Source: Amaranthus tricolor
Taxonomy: Eukaryota > Streptophyta > Magnoliopsida > Caryophyllales > Amaranthaceae
NCBI RefSeq assembly: GCF_026212465.1
Contig: NC_080048.1
Coordinates: 23,022,934 to 23,086,933 of the forward strand
Direction: 5' to 3'
Length of the DNA stretch: 64,000 nt
Numbering within the stretch: position 1 is the stretch's first letter; each line of letters begins with the position of its first letter. The position numbers were made by a program, and so were the translations under genes. This document shows, in pieces, positions 11,171-23,625 of the stretch. The notes under the pieces are model-generated. The model did no database searches. It was not told the DNA's origin and saw only the letters and a list, made by a program, of their open reading frames with translations.

Positions 11171-11558
11171 ATTAATCATCTTTATCGACATTATCATTGA
11201 TTCGTTTGTTATTAATTTATTTTTTTCATTCTTTTTAGTAAATATTTCAATAACGATGACAACTTGACATGCAATGAATTTCGCTAATAATCAAGTAATC
11301 ATCAAAGGTACGTCCGCAATATTATAGTATTTTTTTATTATATAAATATTTAAAGAAAAAATAAAAATGGAACCGATGGTCCGACCTGCCCGTCCCGTGA
11401 GTTGGAACCGCCGGAACCGCCTCATGAACCGCCAAGGAACCGTTTGGAACCGCCCGAAACCGGAACCGGAACCGAAACCGTTCGCGACAGGTTCCAAATG
11501 GAACCGGAACCGGAACGGAATCGGACCAACCCGGACCGTGGCCATGCCTAATCACAAG

Positions 11559-12922
11559 ACAACCGCCAGTCTTCTCCCCCTCAAACAACAATTGGCGTGG
11601 TCTCCTCCACCAGCCAGCCATGCCTGCTCCCCCACGTGCAGCACCGGCAGCAGCATCCGGGTTTTACGCCACCAACAGTAGCCACAAGCTGCATCAGAGA
11701 CAAGCCGCTAGCAAGCAGCCGGTCTAGACCCTCCCTCCAGCCGGTTTTGGGCTTATTCCACCACCACCACAACCTGCTTTCCCCTCTTCACCCTTTCACT
11801 AGTTTTATCTTGGTGAGCCATCTCCTCTTCCCCTATTTGATTCTTTCTTGTTTCTAATTGAAATTTATAAAGTTTATGAATTAAGTGTTGAATTTTGTAT
11901 TATTTTTCATTGTTACTTATTATGGGTAAGAGTTTGATTGATAATTTGAGTATAATTATTAATTAGGGTTTGAAGCATGAATGAAAAAGATGATAATGGT
12001 ACTACTTTTGGGTTGAAAATGTTTGGTAAATTGAATAGAATGATATAAGCTTTGAATATGTAATTATATCTTGAATGGTGATAATAGTATTTATAAATGG
12101 TTAAGATTATTAGCCACTAAAAGGGGTTGTGAATTGTCACTTGTTTTATAAAGATCATGGTGGTATTGGTTAAGATCGGTTGTCCCAAAAAATGGTTACC
12201 AATTGCCCTTATTATCTTTGTTAATGGTGATTAATGATTGTTGCTAACTAATTCGCGTAGTTTTTGATTGATATCATTAGTCACTAAAATTTGTTATTTT
12301 AGCATTGTATATATGGTTGTCGTTATTAGTTCTAATTATCGTTGTTATGCTTGAAAATTTTGATTGTAAGTTGTGTAATCTTAGTGTTGTCATAAGTTAT
12401 GGTGTTCGATGTCATTGTGAGCTACTTTGAACATACATGGTGCGAACCCTTATTTATTATGGTAATTAACAATCAGAAATGTAGTGAATGTCATTATGAC
12501 TCATTATTTTGATCAATTGTCATCATGGTTATAAATGTTGGATTATGCATTAAACGAGATTGGATGTTATTAGTTCATTTTCATGGTAATAAGTATTTCT
12601 ATAGCTCCAAACATTGTAAATCAAAGAAAGGATCCCTTGAGTGCAAGTCGTTATCTAAATGATTAAACATGTTGGTTTGGTCGTTAAGTTTAGTTGATGT
12701 CCTGAATTCGTGATCAATGAGCAAGCTAAGTTGAGTAGTATTGAACATGTAAGCGTGCAATTGAAAGCTTATCTTGAATGAATAAATAGTTATCACATTG
12801 AAATGTAGTTGATATAAAAAGGTAGATAAATGGGCTTAATAGTTCTACTAAAAACTTGTATAAGTCCCCTGTTCATAAGAGGGATGTAAAACCTCGCTCT
12901 ATCTGATTATTGTGGCTCTTTT
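11559..12922. other. Inter-hAT DNA, probable piece of an older LTR
   Basis: No gene is supported. The sequence directly continues the DNA left of hAT-1 (they join at ATCACAAG). It is CT-rich up to about 11850 and then AT-rich with many short T and A runs. Near the right end, 'gttcataagagggatgtaaa' (about 12870) resembles 'gattcataagagggtgaaat' inside the solo LTR at about 18423, which supports a shared LTR origin. A CT-rich open frame at 11597-11857 (Ser/His/Leu-rich) shows no recognisable domain and I do not call it a gene. Confidence 0.35.
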
Positions 12923-13495
12923 GGTTGTGGTAGGGATGTAAAACCGTTCGTGACAGGTTCCGAACTGGCGCGAACCGCAAAACCGTAAAACCGCCGGAAA
13001 AAAGGTGTCGGAACCGTGAAATCGCCGGAAAAAAACTGCATGAACCAGACCTAAGAACCGCGGGTTGGAACTGGAACCGGTCCGGGTTAACCGGTCCAAC
13101 GATTCCATGGAACCAGAACCGGGACCGGTCCGGGTGAACCGGTCCAACGGATGAACCGGGACCGGTCCGGGTGAACCGGCCCAGCAGTTCCATGGAACCG
13201 GAACCGTGAATCTAGCCGTTGAACTAGCCGTTTATAGCCATTGGGGATTTTTCTATAAATACCTATCACTTTCAATCATTTTCATTCTCAACTCATCTTT
13301 TCTCTACTCTCTCTACTTAATTACTTAATTACGCAATTATTCTTTTAATTGAATAATTAGTCCTTTAATTATTTCCTAATTTAGTTAATTATATAATTAG
13401 TCTTTTAATTATTTCTTAATTTAGTTAATTACATAATTAGTCTATTAATTATTTATTTATTTTGTAATTCTATTATTATTTCAATATTATCAATC

Positions 13496-15953
13496 ATGTC
13501 TTCTTTTTTGAAAAAAGCCTCTAAAAAGTTTACTAAAGTGGCAAAATCATTGGGAGGTTCTAGCTCCAAAAGGAAGGCCACTTCAACTCCGTTGGTATCA
13601 TCAGCACCTTCGATTAGTAATTATAATTATGAACCAAATTATCCAGAAGGGTACGACCAAAAATTACAAAATTATGCAGAAGAAGTGGAAAGAGAAATAC
13701 AAATTGATGAAGAAGAAGAACAAGAAGAGGAACCAACGACCCTTATTGGGATACATAATTCTCGACAGTCATCAACAAGATCACATGAAGAACAAACTAC
13801 AACAACAACAAAGACAAGCTCGTGGTAAACGAGTCAATTTCTAAACTATCGGTTAGTTTTATAATTTTATTCTTCAAATTGATTAAATTTTAAATTATTA
13901 TTTATTTATATATTCTGGTATTTGAGTATGTCTTTATATTTAAATTTAGATGAAGATGAACCAGTTAGACAACCTTTTCCGGCAATGCCACCTCCTAGCG
14001 GTAGTGCTGTTTCATATGTGTGGTTGTATTTTACAAAAGAACCAACCGACAATCCAGATGTTTTCTTATCCACTTGTCAAATTTGTGAAAGCCAAGGAGT
14101 AAAGCCTTAGTTTCATACAATTACGCCAGAGGTAAATACTTTTTCAGTTTTTTATAAATACATTATATATTCATATTTTATAAAAATTTATTTATTGTGT
14201 TTTGTGAATACGTCTTAGGTGGTGGTACGAGATCTTTTAACAAATATTTGGCAAAGAAGCATGGAATAACAAAAGAAACTCATGCAGCAAGCGGCAGCGG
14301 GACCACAAGTGGAAGCCGACAGTGGGACATTCCCAGCACAGGTATGCCTTTTAAATATAATCGTAATGATATGATTGATTCATATAATTTAGAGCAATCT
14401 CTATGAACACTCTTAAACGACGCACAATTAAATTATATGAATCAATACGCTATAAATTAGTAGAAATGTTTAAATCTATTAATGGTAGGGTTAGCATAAC
14501 AACTGATATTTGGTCTGCTCCCCCACATTTAGAATCTTATGTGTGTAATAGCACATTGGATAGATCAAAATTGGATTATTCAAAAAAGAATAATTGCTTT
14601 TGAGACAATGCTCGAAAGACATACGGGTGAAAACATAAAATACAGATTAGTAGAGATATGTAGATAATGGAACTTATTAGACAAGATATTTTGTTGTTCT
14701 ACCGATAATGCAACCACTAACATTAAATGTATGGAACTTTTGTATAACGAACCTGCATTTAGTTTTATCCTTGGGAGTAGATTATTACACATACGTTGTT
14801 GTATTCATATAGTAAATTTATCTTGCCAAGTAGGTATAAAACAATTAAGTGATTTATTAGATCCAATTAAAGACATAGTGAAGTAGCTTAGAATTGGATA
14901 GATAAAGAGACGATATAAGCAATTATGTGACCATTATCAACTAAAAAAAGTGTATTGGTCATTAGATACTCCTACACGTTGGAGCTCAACCAACGATTTA
15001 AAGTCCACTTAGTAACATGGGAACTAGCTATAGGTGTACATAAAATATTAGAAGCGTATGATCACGCAACTAAGATTTTTTCATATGTTTACGAACCAAA
15101 ACTCCACTTAGTAATAAGTGAGTGTATTACTATTTTTTATCATCTTCTTAAACATACGCATGATGATACTAACCCATATTTAAATTCGATTCTTGCAGAT
15201 ATGATGGATAAGTGGAAGACATATTTTACCGATTTTTCTTTTATTTATGGAATTGAAATCATTTTAGACCCATGTTTTAAGACAGAAGTCCTTACTAAAG
15301 TAATTGGATTTTACTACCAATCATTAGATCGCCCGCCTAGTGATGTACATAATTATGTTGGAACTTGTAAAAAACTTTTAGCAGAACATTATGATTACTA
15401 TGCTAGTGTATATAACCCAAAACGCGATACGTCTAGGCGTGCTAGCGTCTTGGCACGTCCCTCTTATTGTAATTCCGTAATAGCTAATATAATGAGCCAA
15501 GATGATAGTTTTGTAGGATCATCTTTTTCTTCACCCTCCACTGCCTATTTAGAATTAGATAATTATCTTAAACATCACTTTGAAATTGACCAAGGTAGCT
15601 ATAACATTTTAGAGTGGTGGAAAGAAAAATTTATAAAATTTCCCATATTATCGAGAATTGCAAAGGATATCCTTGCAATTCCTGCTTCTACGATTGTGTC
15701 GGAGTCTGCTTTTAGTGCAGGTAGAAAAGTTTTAGACGAAAAGAGATCTCGTCTTGCTCCACATAGTATTCAAATATGAGTTTGCAAGAAAGATTGGGAT
15801 CAAGCGGAGATTCGAACACAAGGACTAAGGAATGATGATGATCAAGGCGATGATGATGATCCATAGATGATGATGGATACATCTGCATCATCGTCAGGAG
15901 GAGATTCAGCGGAAGCATCTAACCAACCAGATGATGATGATGAAGACGAATAG
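13496..15953 (+). pseudogene. hAT-2 transposase remnant
   Basis: The remnant aligns with the hAT-1 gene from its start (MSSFLKKASKK) to the acidic C-terminal tail. Exon 1 has an insertion (residues after STPLV) not present in hAT-1 and a frameshift near 13795. The intron acceptor is at 13948-13949. In the BED finger the first Cys is Ser (LSTCQIC instead of LCTCQIC). A deletion near 14376 removes the segment after NRNDMID. Stops occur at 14108, 14668, 14884 and elsewhere. The hATC domain is readable at 15541-15779 (ASTIVSESAFSAGRKV) and ends early at TGA (15777-15779), where hAT-1 has TGT. It cannot encode an active enzyme, but it gives the Tyr codon that shows the hAT-1 stop is a nonsense change. 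Confidence 0.88.
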
Positions 15954-16019
15954 GATCCATCGGACAACGATAAATCAACATTCAACAACTACAAATAAAA
16001 GGTATGACAAAGAACTATA

Positions 16020-16110
16020 TGGGCTTTGATTCCTTCGGAATACGTAGGCAGCTTAGTAATCCTTTGGGTACTAGGTTCAAGTCCATTTTCTCCCTCTTTT
16101 TTTATTAATA
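16020..16110 (+). promoter_or_regulatory. Conserved 3' block with pol III-like boxes (hAT-2)
   Basis: This is the counterpart of the block at 11105-11170. TAGGCAGCTTAG is at 16045-16056, GGTTCAAGTCC at 16074-16084, and a T run follows. Its conservation relative to the broken coding region nearby is the main reason to note it. The function is unknown. Confidence 0.3.
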
Positions 16111-16717
16111 ATCTTTATCGACATTATCGTTGATTCGTTTCTTATTAATTTTTTTTTTCATTCTTTTTAGTAAATATTTTAATAACGATGATAACTTAAC
16201 AAACAATGAATTTCGCTAACAATCATATTTTTTTCATTCTTTTTAGTAAATATTTTAATAACGATGATAACTTGACAAGCAATGAATTTCGCTAACAATC
16301 AAGTGATCATACGTCCGCAATATTATAGTATTTTTATATTATATAAATATTTAAAGGAAAAATAAAAATGGAACCGATGGTTCGACATGCCCGTCCCGCG
16401 AGTTAGAACCGCCGGAACCGCCTCATGAACCGCCAAGGAGCCGTTTGAAACCGCCCGGAACCGTTCACAACAGGTTCCAAATGGAACCGGAAGCGGGTGG
16501 AACCAGAACCGGAACGGAACCGGCCCAACCCGGACCGTGGCCATGCCTAGATTGTGGGTATCAGTTACAGGTACGTATACACACACTACTACAATAACGA
16601 GCAATGGCGATGCTCTATTGCCACGGTTAGACTTAAACCGTAGCAATAGATACTCTATTACGACAGTTAGGACCCTATTGCTACGGTTAGTTTAAAACCA
16701 TCGCAGTAGACTACTTA

Positions 16718-19374
16718 TGTAACACCCCGTCATTTATCGGGTTTAAAAATAAAATATAATATAATAAAATAAAATATAACAAAATAAAATAAATAAGTGA
16801 TATTAAATTATATTATTTTACGTAGTTAATTATAAGTAACAAAGTGGGGTATTTTTAACGGTAACGAGTTTAATCGCATGACGTTTTGTTTCAATTGTAA
16901 TAATAACACAATAATTACTCAATTAATTAAATGATTAATTAAAAAAAAAATAATAAGGGGGAATTTGGAAGGGGTGGCCGGTTATTGTGAGGAGGAATGG
17001 GAGGAGTTTGTAACTCCTCTCATAAGTGAGTATTATGGCACATTAAGCTCACCTCTTAAGTGCCTATTAATTCTTAAGCATCATTTGAATTTCCTCACAT
17101 TTCCTAAGCTTTCAAAGTGAACAAAATTCAGAAAATTTTCCTCTTTTCTTGTTCTTGTTTCGGTATTCAAGAAGAAAAAAAAAAAAAAACTTTGTTCAAT
17201 CCAATCTTCAAATCAAAGGGTAAGTAAGTTGAGTTGTTATTTATAAATTTTATTTATAAGAAATTCTAGTATGAGATTATATAATATTTCTTTCAATATG
17301 ATGACATCCTATGACTTATTAGGAGGATTGAGTATTTTATATAAGTTTTCTTTAATAATCCTTTGATAAAATTGATTTGTTAAAAGGGTTAAATCATATT
17401 TCTGTTATGCAAATTTTCCTTGATTTACATTCTTTAACAAAGTTTAAATTTGTTATAAGAATAAAGTCTATTCAAATGTTAAATTGAATTTATTTTACGA
17501 TTTATATTTCTCTAACGAGATTTTAGTTTGTTAGATGAAATTTTAAGTGTGTGGATTAAGTGATGTAATTATCCATGAGTTTATAAATCCTTTAACAAAA
17601 TTTGATTTGTTTAAAGGATTGTCCTTATATATATATATGTTCGATTTTAAAAAAAAAAAATGTTGGTTTATGATTCTCTACAAAATTTAAATTTGATAAG
17701 AGGATCAAATATTTAATTTACTTATCATGGTTATGAAATTTTAAATGTTTTTGAAGATCTTGATGATGAGTATGTCTTAAGTTGTTAGCCTTATGTTTTG
17801 ATGATGGCTTAGATTGTTGATGGGACTGTGTATTGCCAAATGTGTGGAAATATCAAGTGGTTGTGTGATAGGAAATTGGTCTTGTTTGTTTTATTTTAGT
17901 AGAATGAAAATTCGGTTTCGGTTGGTATGTAGGTTATGAGATTTAAAAAAAAAAAAAAAGAAAGGATTTAATAATTCGAATAATAAAATAATAAAAAAAT
18001 AATAATTAAAGTAAAAGGGGATTCCGGACAGCAGCTGCTGCCTCGGTAGTGGCGCCCCGATCCGGGTATCGGGTGTGTTCCGTTGTGGTTTTATTTAACC
18101 GATGTGTTTTTAAACCTCGTTAAAACGCTTAAAATAATTAAAAATAGTAATCGGATGCTAGAAATTATGAAATTTGGTACCCAAGATAATTGATGCGTTC
18201 CGGACGCAGCGGTGAAGTCGGATTTTTAATTTGAATTTTCTAAACTGTCCGATTTGGCCATAAAAGTTTCTGGTCAGAATGGGAATTTTGGAGCGAACAT
18301 GAATTGGATGAAAACATTTGAAATTATCAAGTCTTTGTGATATTTTAGTAGTATGGAGTGGATTGTTTGTGAAAACCCGTTATTAAACGTGGTCGTTTTG
18401 TGTGTTTGTTAATTAGGACCTCGATTCATAAGAGGGTGAAATTCTTGTCGTGCTTGAACATTGTTTGGAATTGCTGTGCTTAAAGGTACACGCTTAGACC
18501 ATACTGTTTATATGGTTGTGCAAGTAATGTTGTTTTATTCCTAATCGAGGCATTGTAATCACATAAGGATTAGACACCTCAAATAATATGAAATGATTAT
18601 GTGGAAATTGAGAATTTATGGATATGTTACCCAAAAGGGTTAACAAATGAATTGGAAAATTATCAACTATTTTTCCCATGGCATTCAGGGATCTTTATGA
18701 TCACCATGGGGGTATGCATACTTAGCCTTTGGCGACCCGAACAGGACGGGCAACGTCTTAGGTAGGTGGTTGCCTTGGGATTAGCTCTCCTAAGTGTATT
18801 CCACCAAAACAAATTGGAAATATGACTTGCACGACCCGCACATGTCGGGCAACGTTGCAAGGTTGGAAATAATGAACAAAGATTACATAATAGAGCCTTT
18901 GCATGCTAGGGTAAACACAATGCTTGTATTCAACCTGTTTAATATATGTATGAAGTCTCTGACGTGTATTGGTTGTTCTTTGGAACCTGCTACGTGTTAT
19001 CATACGACGTGCAGCAGGTTAATCGCAGGAGGGGGCTGGAGTGAGGATTCAGCTTAGAACCCGTAACTATCAAGTCTAGACTTACTTTGTAATGAGTCTA
19101 AATAATTCAGTTTATGTAACCAAAGTTTGTGATGTTTTCTTTTATCTCGTACAATTTTAGTTAGTCTAGAGGCCGATGGGCTCTCGAGTTGTATGTAAAG
19201 ACTTCCGCTGTTTGTTTGGTTTTGTTTTGTTTAGCGCTATTTTCTTTGTTGACCATATTCCTTTACTGTTGGAACGTTGACGATCCGAGTAAGGATGAGT
19301 TTTCTTGCGTCCGTTTGTGAGCCGGATTCATGTTCTCACATGATATTCCAGGTCACTTAAACCGGGCCGTTACA
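16718..19374 (+). mobile_element. Solo LTR (2657 bp) inserted in CACTA-1
   Basis: The segment begins TGTAACACCCCG and ends CCGGGCCGTTACA, the TG...CA termini of an LTR with short inverted ends (TGTAAC/GTTACA). An exact 5-bp duplication ACTTA flanks it at 16713-16717 and 19375-19379. No internal retrotransposon domains are present, so two LTRs recombined after insertion. The TGTAACACCCC start is common in plant Ty3/gypsy (chromovirus Tekay-like) LTRs; that lineage call is an inference. It splits the CACTA-1 subterminal repeat array, so it inserted after CACTA-1. Confidence 0.92.
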
Positions 19375-19379
19375 ACTTA

Positions 19380-20060
19380 TTGCTATGGGACGGATACGTA
19401 TTACTACGGTTGTGTATTAACCGTCGCAATAAACCTTCAATTGATAAAATTATATTAAGAAGGGCAGTGTTTGCCGGGAAATGAAAAATAAAGTTTTCAC
19501 TTACTTGCAACTTTCCCACCTTCACTTACTTTCTGATTGTAATTTCACAAAAAACCTATTCACTCATCTACGGATACCTATTCACTCTTACTTCTCAAAA
19601 AACCTAATTTTACAAACCTAATCTCATTTACACATCAATTTAATTATAATTCTTCTTTGCGAATTTCGATCTATTGTTGCTACTTCGACTTAGCTGTTTT
19701 GCGCGGCTGTTCGGAGGTGTTGCGCGGCAGAGGCTGCTACGCGTTGGCTCCACTCATCTACTATGGTTGGTCGGCGCTTCTAGTGTTCGTTGGTCGCTGC
19801 GGGCTGCCGTAAGTGCTCGTTGTTGCTGCTGTTGGGTCGTTGTTGCTGCTGCCGTTGGACGGTTCTGTTGGGTCGTGGGACGGTAATGTTGCGTCATGGG
19901 TAGCTGCTGTTGGGTCGTGGGACGGTGCAGTCGCTGTCATTGGTGGGTTCTACTCTGTTGTTCGCCATCCTGGCTGTTGTTCGCTACTGCTGTTGAGTTG
20001 TTACTAAATTTTGCTATTTGTTAATTAATTGGTTGAGGTAATTTCATTACTCTGAGAGAA
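19380..20060 (+). other. CACTA-1 left subterminal and leader region
   Basis: The first 60 bases continue the subterminal 'ccgtcgcaata' motifs cut by the solo LTR. From about 19450 the DNA is a leader-like region with a GC-rich Ser/Val/Leu-coding frame (19674-19886) that shows strong short-word reiteration (tgttgggtcgtgggacggt at 19866 and 19910). I find no domain in that frame and treat the region as noncoding. Confidence 0.5.
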
Positions 20061-20768
20061 GGGCCAAATGATGAGGCAAAGAAGTTTCCAAGTCTAATAG
20101 AAGAAGGCCAACAAGAATTATATCCTGGTTGCAAAAAATTCTCTAGACTTGCGTTTACAATTCGCCTTTATATATACAAGTGTGATCATAAGTTGAGTAA
20201 TGTTGCATTTTCTGCTTTGCTAGCTTTGTTTAAGGAAGTTCTACCCGATGATTCTGTATTGCCAACATCGTTGAATGAGGCAAAAAAAGTGTTGAAAGTT
20301 TGAGGTTTAGATTATAAAAAACTCGATGCATGCCCTAATGACTGCATGCTATATTGGGAGGAGCATGCAACTGCAACAAGTTGTCATGTTTGTGGGGCCT
20401 CAAGATGGAAATCGAACAAAAATGATCACACTGAATATACCTTAGAAAAGGCACATAAAATTCCAGCAAAAAATCTAAGATACTTTCTACTTAAGAAAAG
20501 GTTGCAAAGGTTATATATGTGTGCAGAAACTGCTAATTACATGAAATGGCATGCAAATGGTCGAGGAAAAGACGGACTTGGACTTTTGCAACATCCGGTG
20601 GACGGTGAAGCTTGGAAGAACTTTGACAAATTGTATCCAAAATTTGCTCAAGATCCTCGTAATGTGAGGCTTGCATTAGCCACAGGTGGGTTTAACCCAT
20701 TTAATTCAATGAGCATTGTGCACAGTACATGGCCAGTAATTTTCTTCAACTATAACTTGCCTCCATAA
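20061..20768 (+). pseudogene. TNP2 transposase N-terminal part (Transposase_21), truncated
   Basis: One frame of 236 codons carries the conserved N-terminal half of plant CACTA TNP2: YPGCKKFS, LDYKKLDACPNDCMLYW, CHVCGASRW, MKWHANGR, then RLALATGGFNPFNSMSIVHS and STWPVIFFNYNLPP. The hallmark 'DGxNPF' reads GGFNPF here, so the usual Asp is replaced by Gly. A TGA interrupts at 20301-20303, and the frame ends at TAA just after NLPP. The second half, including the LDVMHIEKN block, is missing. A short remnant DIDVHLQPLNKDL at 20839 shows an internal deletion that joins TNP2 to the next gene. This element would depend on transposase from another copy. Confidence 0.85.
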
Positions 20769-20838
20769 TTGGCCACAAAGTCAGAGTTTCTAATTTTGTA
20801 ATTACTTATTCCTAGCCCATTATCTCCTTGAAAAGATA

Positions 20839-23136
20839 TTGATGTTCACTTGCAACCACTTAACAAAGATCTTAAGGATGATGAAGACTACATACCTAAT
20901 GATTATGAGGTTGATAATAATGAGGAAATAACTAGTTCAAATGTATGCAAAATAATGTTGCATCAATTTTAATTATAATGTATCTAATTTGTTATATGTA
21001 ATGTATGCATCTTATTTTTGTTTTCCAGTTTACAATGAAAAAATCCACAAAGAAGCGATCATGTTCAAAGAGAAGGTGTATGTCTGCCTTTTTATCTCCT
21101 TCTAGCCAACAACATGAACAACTCAAGCAAATAAAGGTTGCACAACATAACAGACAAAAACATCAAGAGGGTGTGGAACAAGAACAACATCACAAAGAAC
21201 ATCACCAAGAGCTTTCTGTGCAACAACCTTTGTTGCAGCAACCTATGTAACAACAAGGTACGCAACCACAAGAACGCAAGAAAATGAACACCAAGTTTTG
21301 CCCACCAGGGGCATTGTCTGACTATCGTGATCTTCGAAAGAAAAAAATGCAAAGAAAGGATCCTGAAAATGAAATTAACAATACATATGAACTAATCTTT
21401 TCGAGTGATCATCAAAATTCTCCCACAAATGCAAACGAAGTAGGCTGTACCGTAGGTGATATTGAACCAATACATAAAGAACATATAGAACAAGAAGCAA
21501 AAGAAAATAGAATTGTGGTTCAAGGTTTGATTTGCAACACAACTTATTTTTTAAAAAATTATTATTATGCTTCAGTTTTAAAGTCCATCACATGTCAATT
21601 TATTTCTATTTTTTTCAACTCCAAAAAAGAAGCATCGAGGTCCCACAAAGCTAGTTGAGGCTCATGCTCGTACAATGCATGAACAACCAGTGGTCGTCCT
21701 TAACGCAGTTGGACAACCAATTGGTCCTACAAAAAAAATTATCAATGAATACAGTCGATTTCTAGGGACTGTGGCTAGGAATCCCAAGTATGCACCGCTG
21801 AATTATTGTGAATGGCCAAGCTTACCCACACACGACAAAATGTGGAAGTATGTCCAAGTAAGTGCAGGAAATTATTATTTTCTCATTTCTACTTTATTTT
21901 ATATGTACGATAAAATGTTTACTAAGTAAAAATTAAATATATAGGAGAAGTATGTGGTACACGATGCTGGCAAAACATGGGCGTTGACCACTATGAATGC
22001 CATGTGGAAAGATTGGAAATGTAGGTGTAAGAAATTATACTACTACAAATATAACACTTATGCTGAAAGATGGAATAAGTGTCCACCAATAATTCCAGAT
22101 TACCAATTCGAACTACTTCTAAAGTATTGCGATGTTGAGGAAGTTAAAGTATGTATTCTTCTTCTTATATTTATTTTGTTTTAGTCTTCTCTCCTATAGA
22201 TATATTTCACTGATTTCTTTTCTTTTCCATCCAATAGAATGAAAGTGAGAAGAATAAATCTAATCGACAAATGGCGGATGACTTTCACACTATGGGTCCT
22301 ATATCCAATGCAACGTTGCGTGAAGAATTAGTAATTATTTTTTCAATTTTTTATCTATTTATACGAAATAAACTTGGCTAATGAAATTATTTTGAATAGA
22401 AACAACAAGAACCAAATAAGGAAGAACCTTCAAATGCAAAAGTCTACATCACTTCTCAAAAAAGAAATCCAGGAAAGTCATACAAAACAAGCTTCGATGT
22501 TGCAAAACAAAATATTGTATGTTGCCGTACATATTTGCCCTTATTATTTGTGTATGAAAGCCATGATATCATGGCTCGAGTTTTACAATGTATTGTTGAC
22601 TTAATTTGCATACACTGATGTTTTAAATGTTAATAGGAGAAAATGAAAGCAATAGAGTCGCAAGAACATGAAGGTTCAAACTACAAAGATGCTTATAGTG
22701 AAGTGATAAAGAAACCAGAGCATAGTGGACGTGTGCGAATCTATGGAAAAGGTGTGACTAAAACTTCTCTAAGGAAAGTGAGCACTAACTCGAGCTACAT
22801 ATTTCCTCCCGAGTTCTTACAGAACATGCAAGCGCAAGTTATGGATCAAGTACTTGAAGCTAATCCCCAACTACAGAAACTACTTGAAGACAATCCCGAG
22901 GTTAATATTGTGCTTCCAGATCTATCAAAAATAGGAAGTAATGCTACAACTCCAGCTACTGAGTCAAATGGACATTCTTCTGTTGGAGCGCACTCTAACA
23001 ATCGATTTGTAAGTTTTTTTCTTCTTCCCGTTTTACTATGTTTTTGATTTTATCTTACCATTAAATTTAGTGAATCGTGTTGTTCATGTAGGCACTTGAT
23101 GGAGCTAATGAAGAAGAGGAAGAAGAAGAAACCTAA
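20839..23136 (+). pseudogene. TNP1-like protein gene (Transposase_24 / Ptta-En-Spm type), nearly intact
   Basis: At least seven exons with GT/AG borders: 20839-20942, about 21030-21530, 21632-21856, 21945-22149, 22239-22329, about 22400-22518, 22638-23008 and 23092-23136. The central domain has RGPTKLVEAHARTM, VLNAVGQPIGP, NEYSRFLGTVAR and WPSLPTHDKMWKYVQ, then YNTYAERWNKCPP, typical of the plant Transposase_24 family. The C-terminal part has SEVIKKPEHSGRVR, GKGVTKTS and FPPEFLQNMQAQV. The N-terminal exon is Gln/His-rich. The only clear break is TAA at 21248-21250. TNP1-type proteins bind subterminal repeats and assist TNP2; here the subterminal motifs would be the target. Confidence 0.75.
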
Positions 23137-23324
23137 GTAAAACCACGGCTAGAAGTGTACGTGTTGTTCATTATTGGATGATGATTGTTGATGTTGAAGT
23201 CCTTTTGTAATGTTGCATGTATCAAAAGCCACTAATTGAACTAATTAGAGTTGGTGCTTTATTTTGTATTAGAGTTGATGAATAATATCAAAGTTAATTA
23301 TAAATATGTAATTTATAGCTTTAA

Positions 23325-23625
23325 CAAGGCGTCTCAATAGAGAGCCATGACCGTCGTAATAGACCTATTGGAACAGTTAAAACATGGGGTTGCAATAGGT
23401 TGCAATGACCGCCGCAATAAACTTATTGCAACGGTTTCAAAGTAACCGTTGCAATAGGTCTACAGCGATGGTTATAAGAGCCTATTGCTACGGTTAGAGT
23501 AAGACCGTCGCAATAGATATCTCAACCGTTGCAGTAGACCTAAACCGACGGCCACAAATGCGACGGGTATTGAACCGTCGCTATAAACCTATTGGAACGA
23601 TTTTTGAGCCTATTGTTACGAGTTT
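23325..23625 (+). repeat. Right subterminal repeat cluster of CACTA-1
   Basis: The words 'gaccgtcgcaataga', 'cctattgcaacggtt' and 'gctacggttagagt' recur in both orientations at roughly 20-40 bp spacing. They match those at the left end (16600-16712). Such inverted short repeats are the TNP1 binding sites in En/Spm; the same role here is inferred. Confidence 0.75.

Larger units (their letters stand above)
7929..11550 (+). mobile_element. hAT transposon copy 1 (hAT-1), structurally complete
   Basis: The element is bounded by an exact 8-bp direct repeat ATCACAAG at 7921-7928 and 11551-11558, the target duplication length of hAT elements. The ends are inverted repeats: TAAGCATGGCCATGG on the left, and TAGGCATGGCCACGG read inward from the right. 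Both subterminal regions are packed with GGAACCGGAACC-type words and their inversions, probable transposase binding sites. The length is 3622 bp. Inside is a three-exon BED-finger/hATC transposase gene. Removing it joins host sequence cleanly across ATCACAAG, so the insertion interrupted an older sequence. Confidence 0.95.
12931..16549 (+). mobile_element. hAT transposon copy 2 (hAT-2), decayed
   Basis: A second copy of the same family lies 1380 bp to the right in the same orientation. The flanking 8-mers are GGTTGTGG (12923-12930) and GATTGTGG (16550-16557), a target duplication with one mismatch. The right end is intact (TAGGCATGGCCACGG read inward). The left end is altered: after TAGGGATG it runs directly into TAAAACCGTTCG and lacks the GCCATGGGGCGGG portion seen in hAT-1. 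The length is 3619 bp. The transposase gene has many stops, frameshifts and a deletion of roughly 85 bp compared with hAT-1, so this copy is older or has been under less constraint. Confidence 0.88.

Noticed and set aside
11597..11857. Pro/Ser/His-rich frame between the hAT elements
   Set aside because: CT-rich composition explains the open frame; no start context, domain or splice partner is evident.
19674..20007. GC-rich Val/Leu/Ser-coding frame as a host gene
   Set aside because: It has local word repetition, no domain and lies in the leader of a CACTA element.
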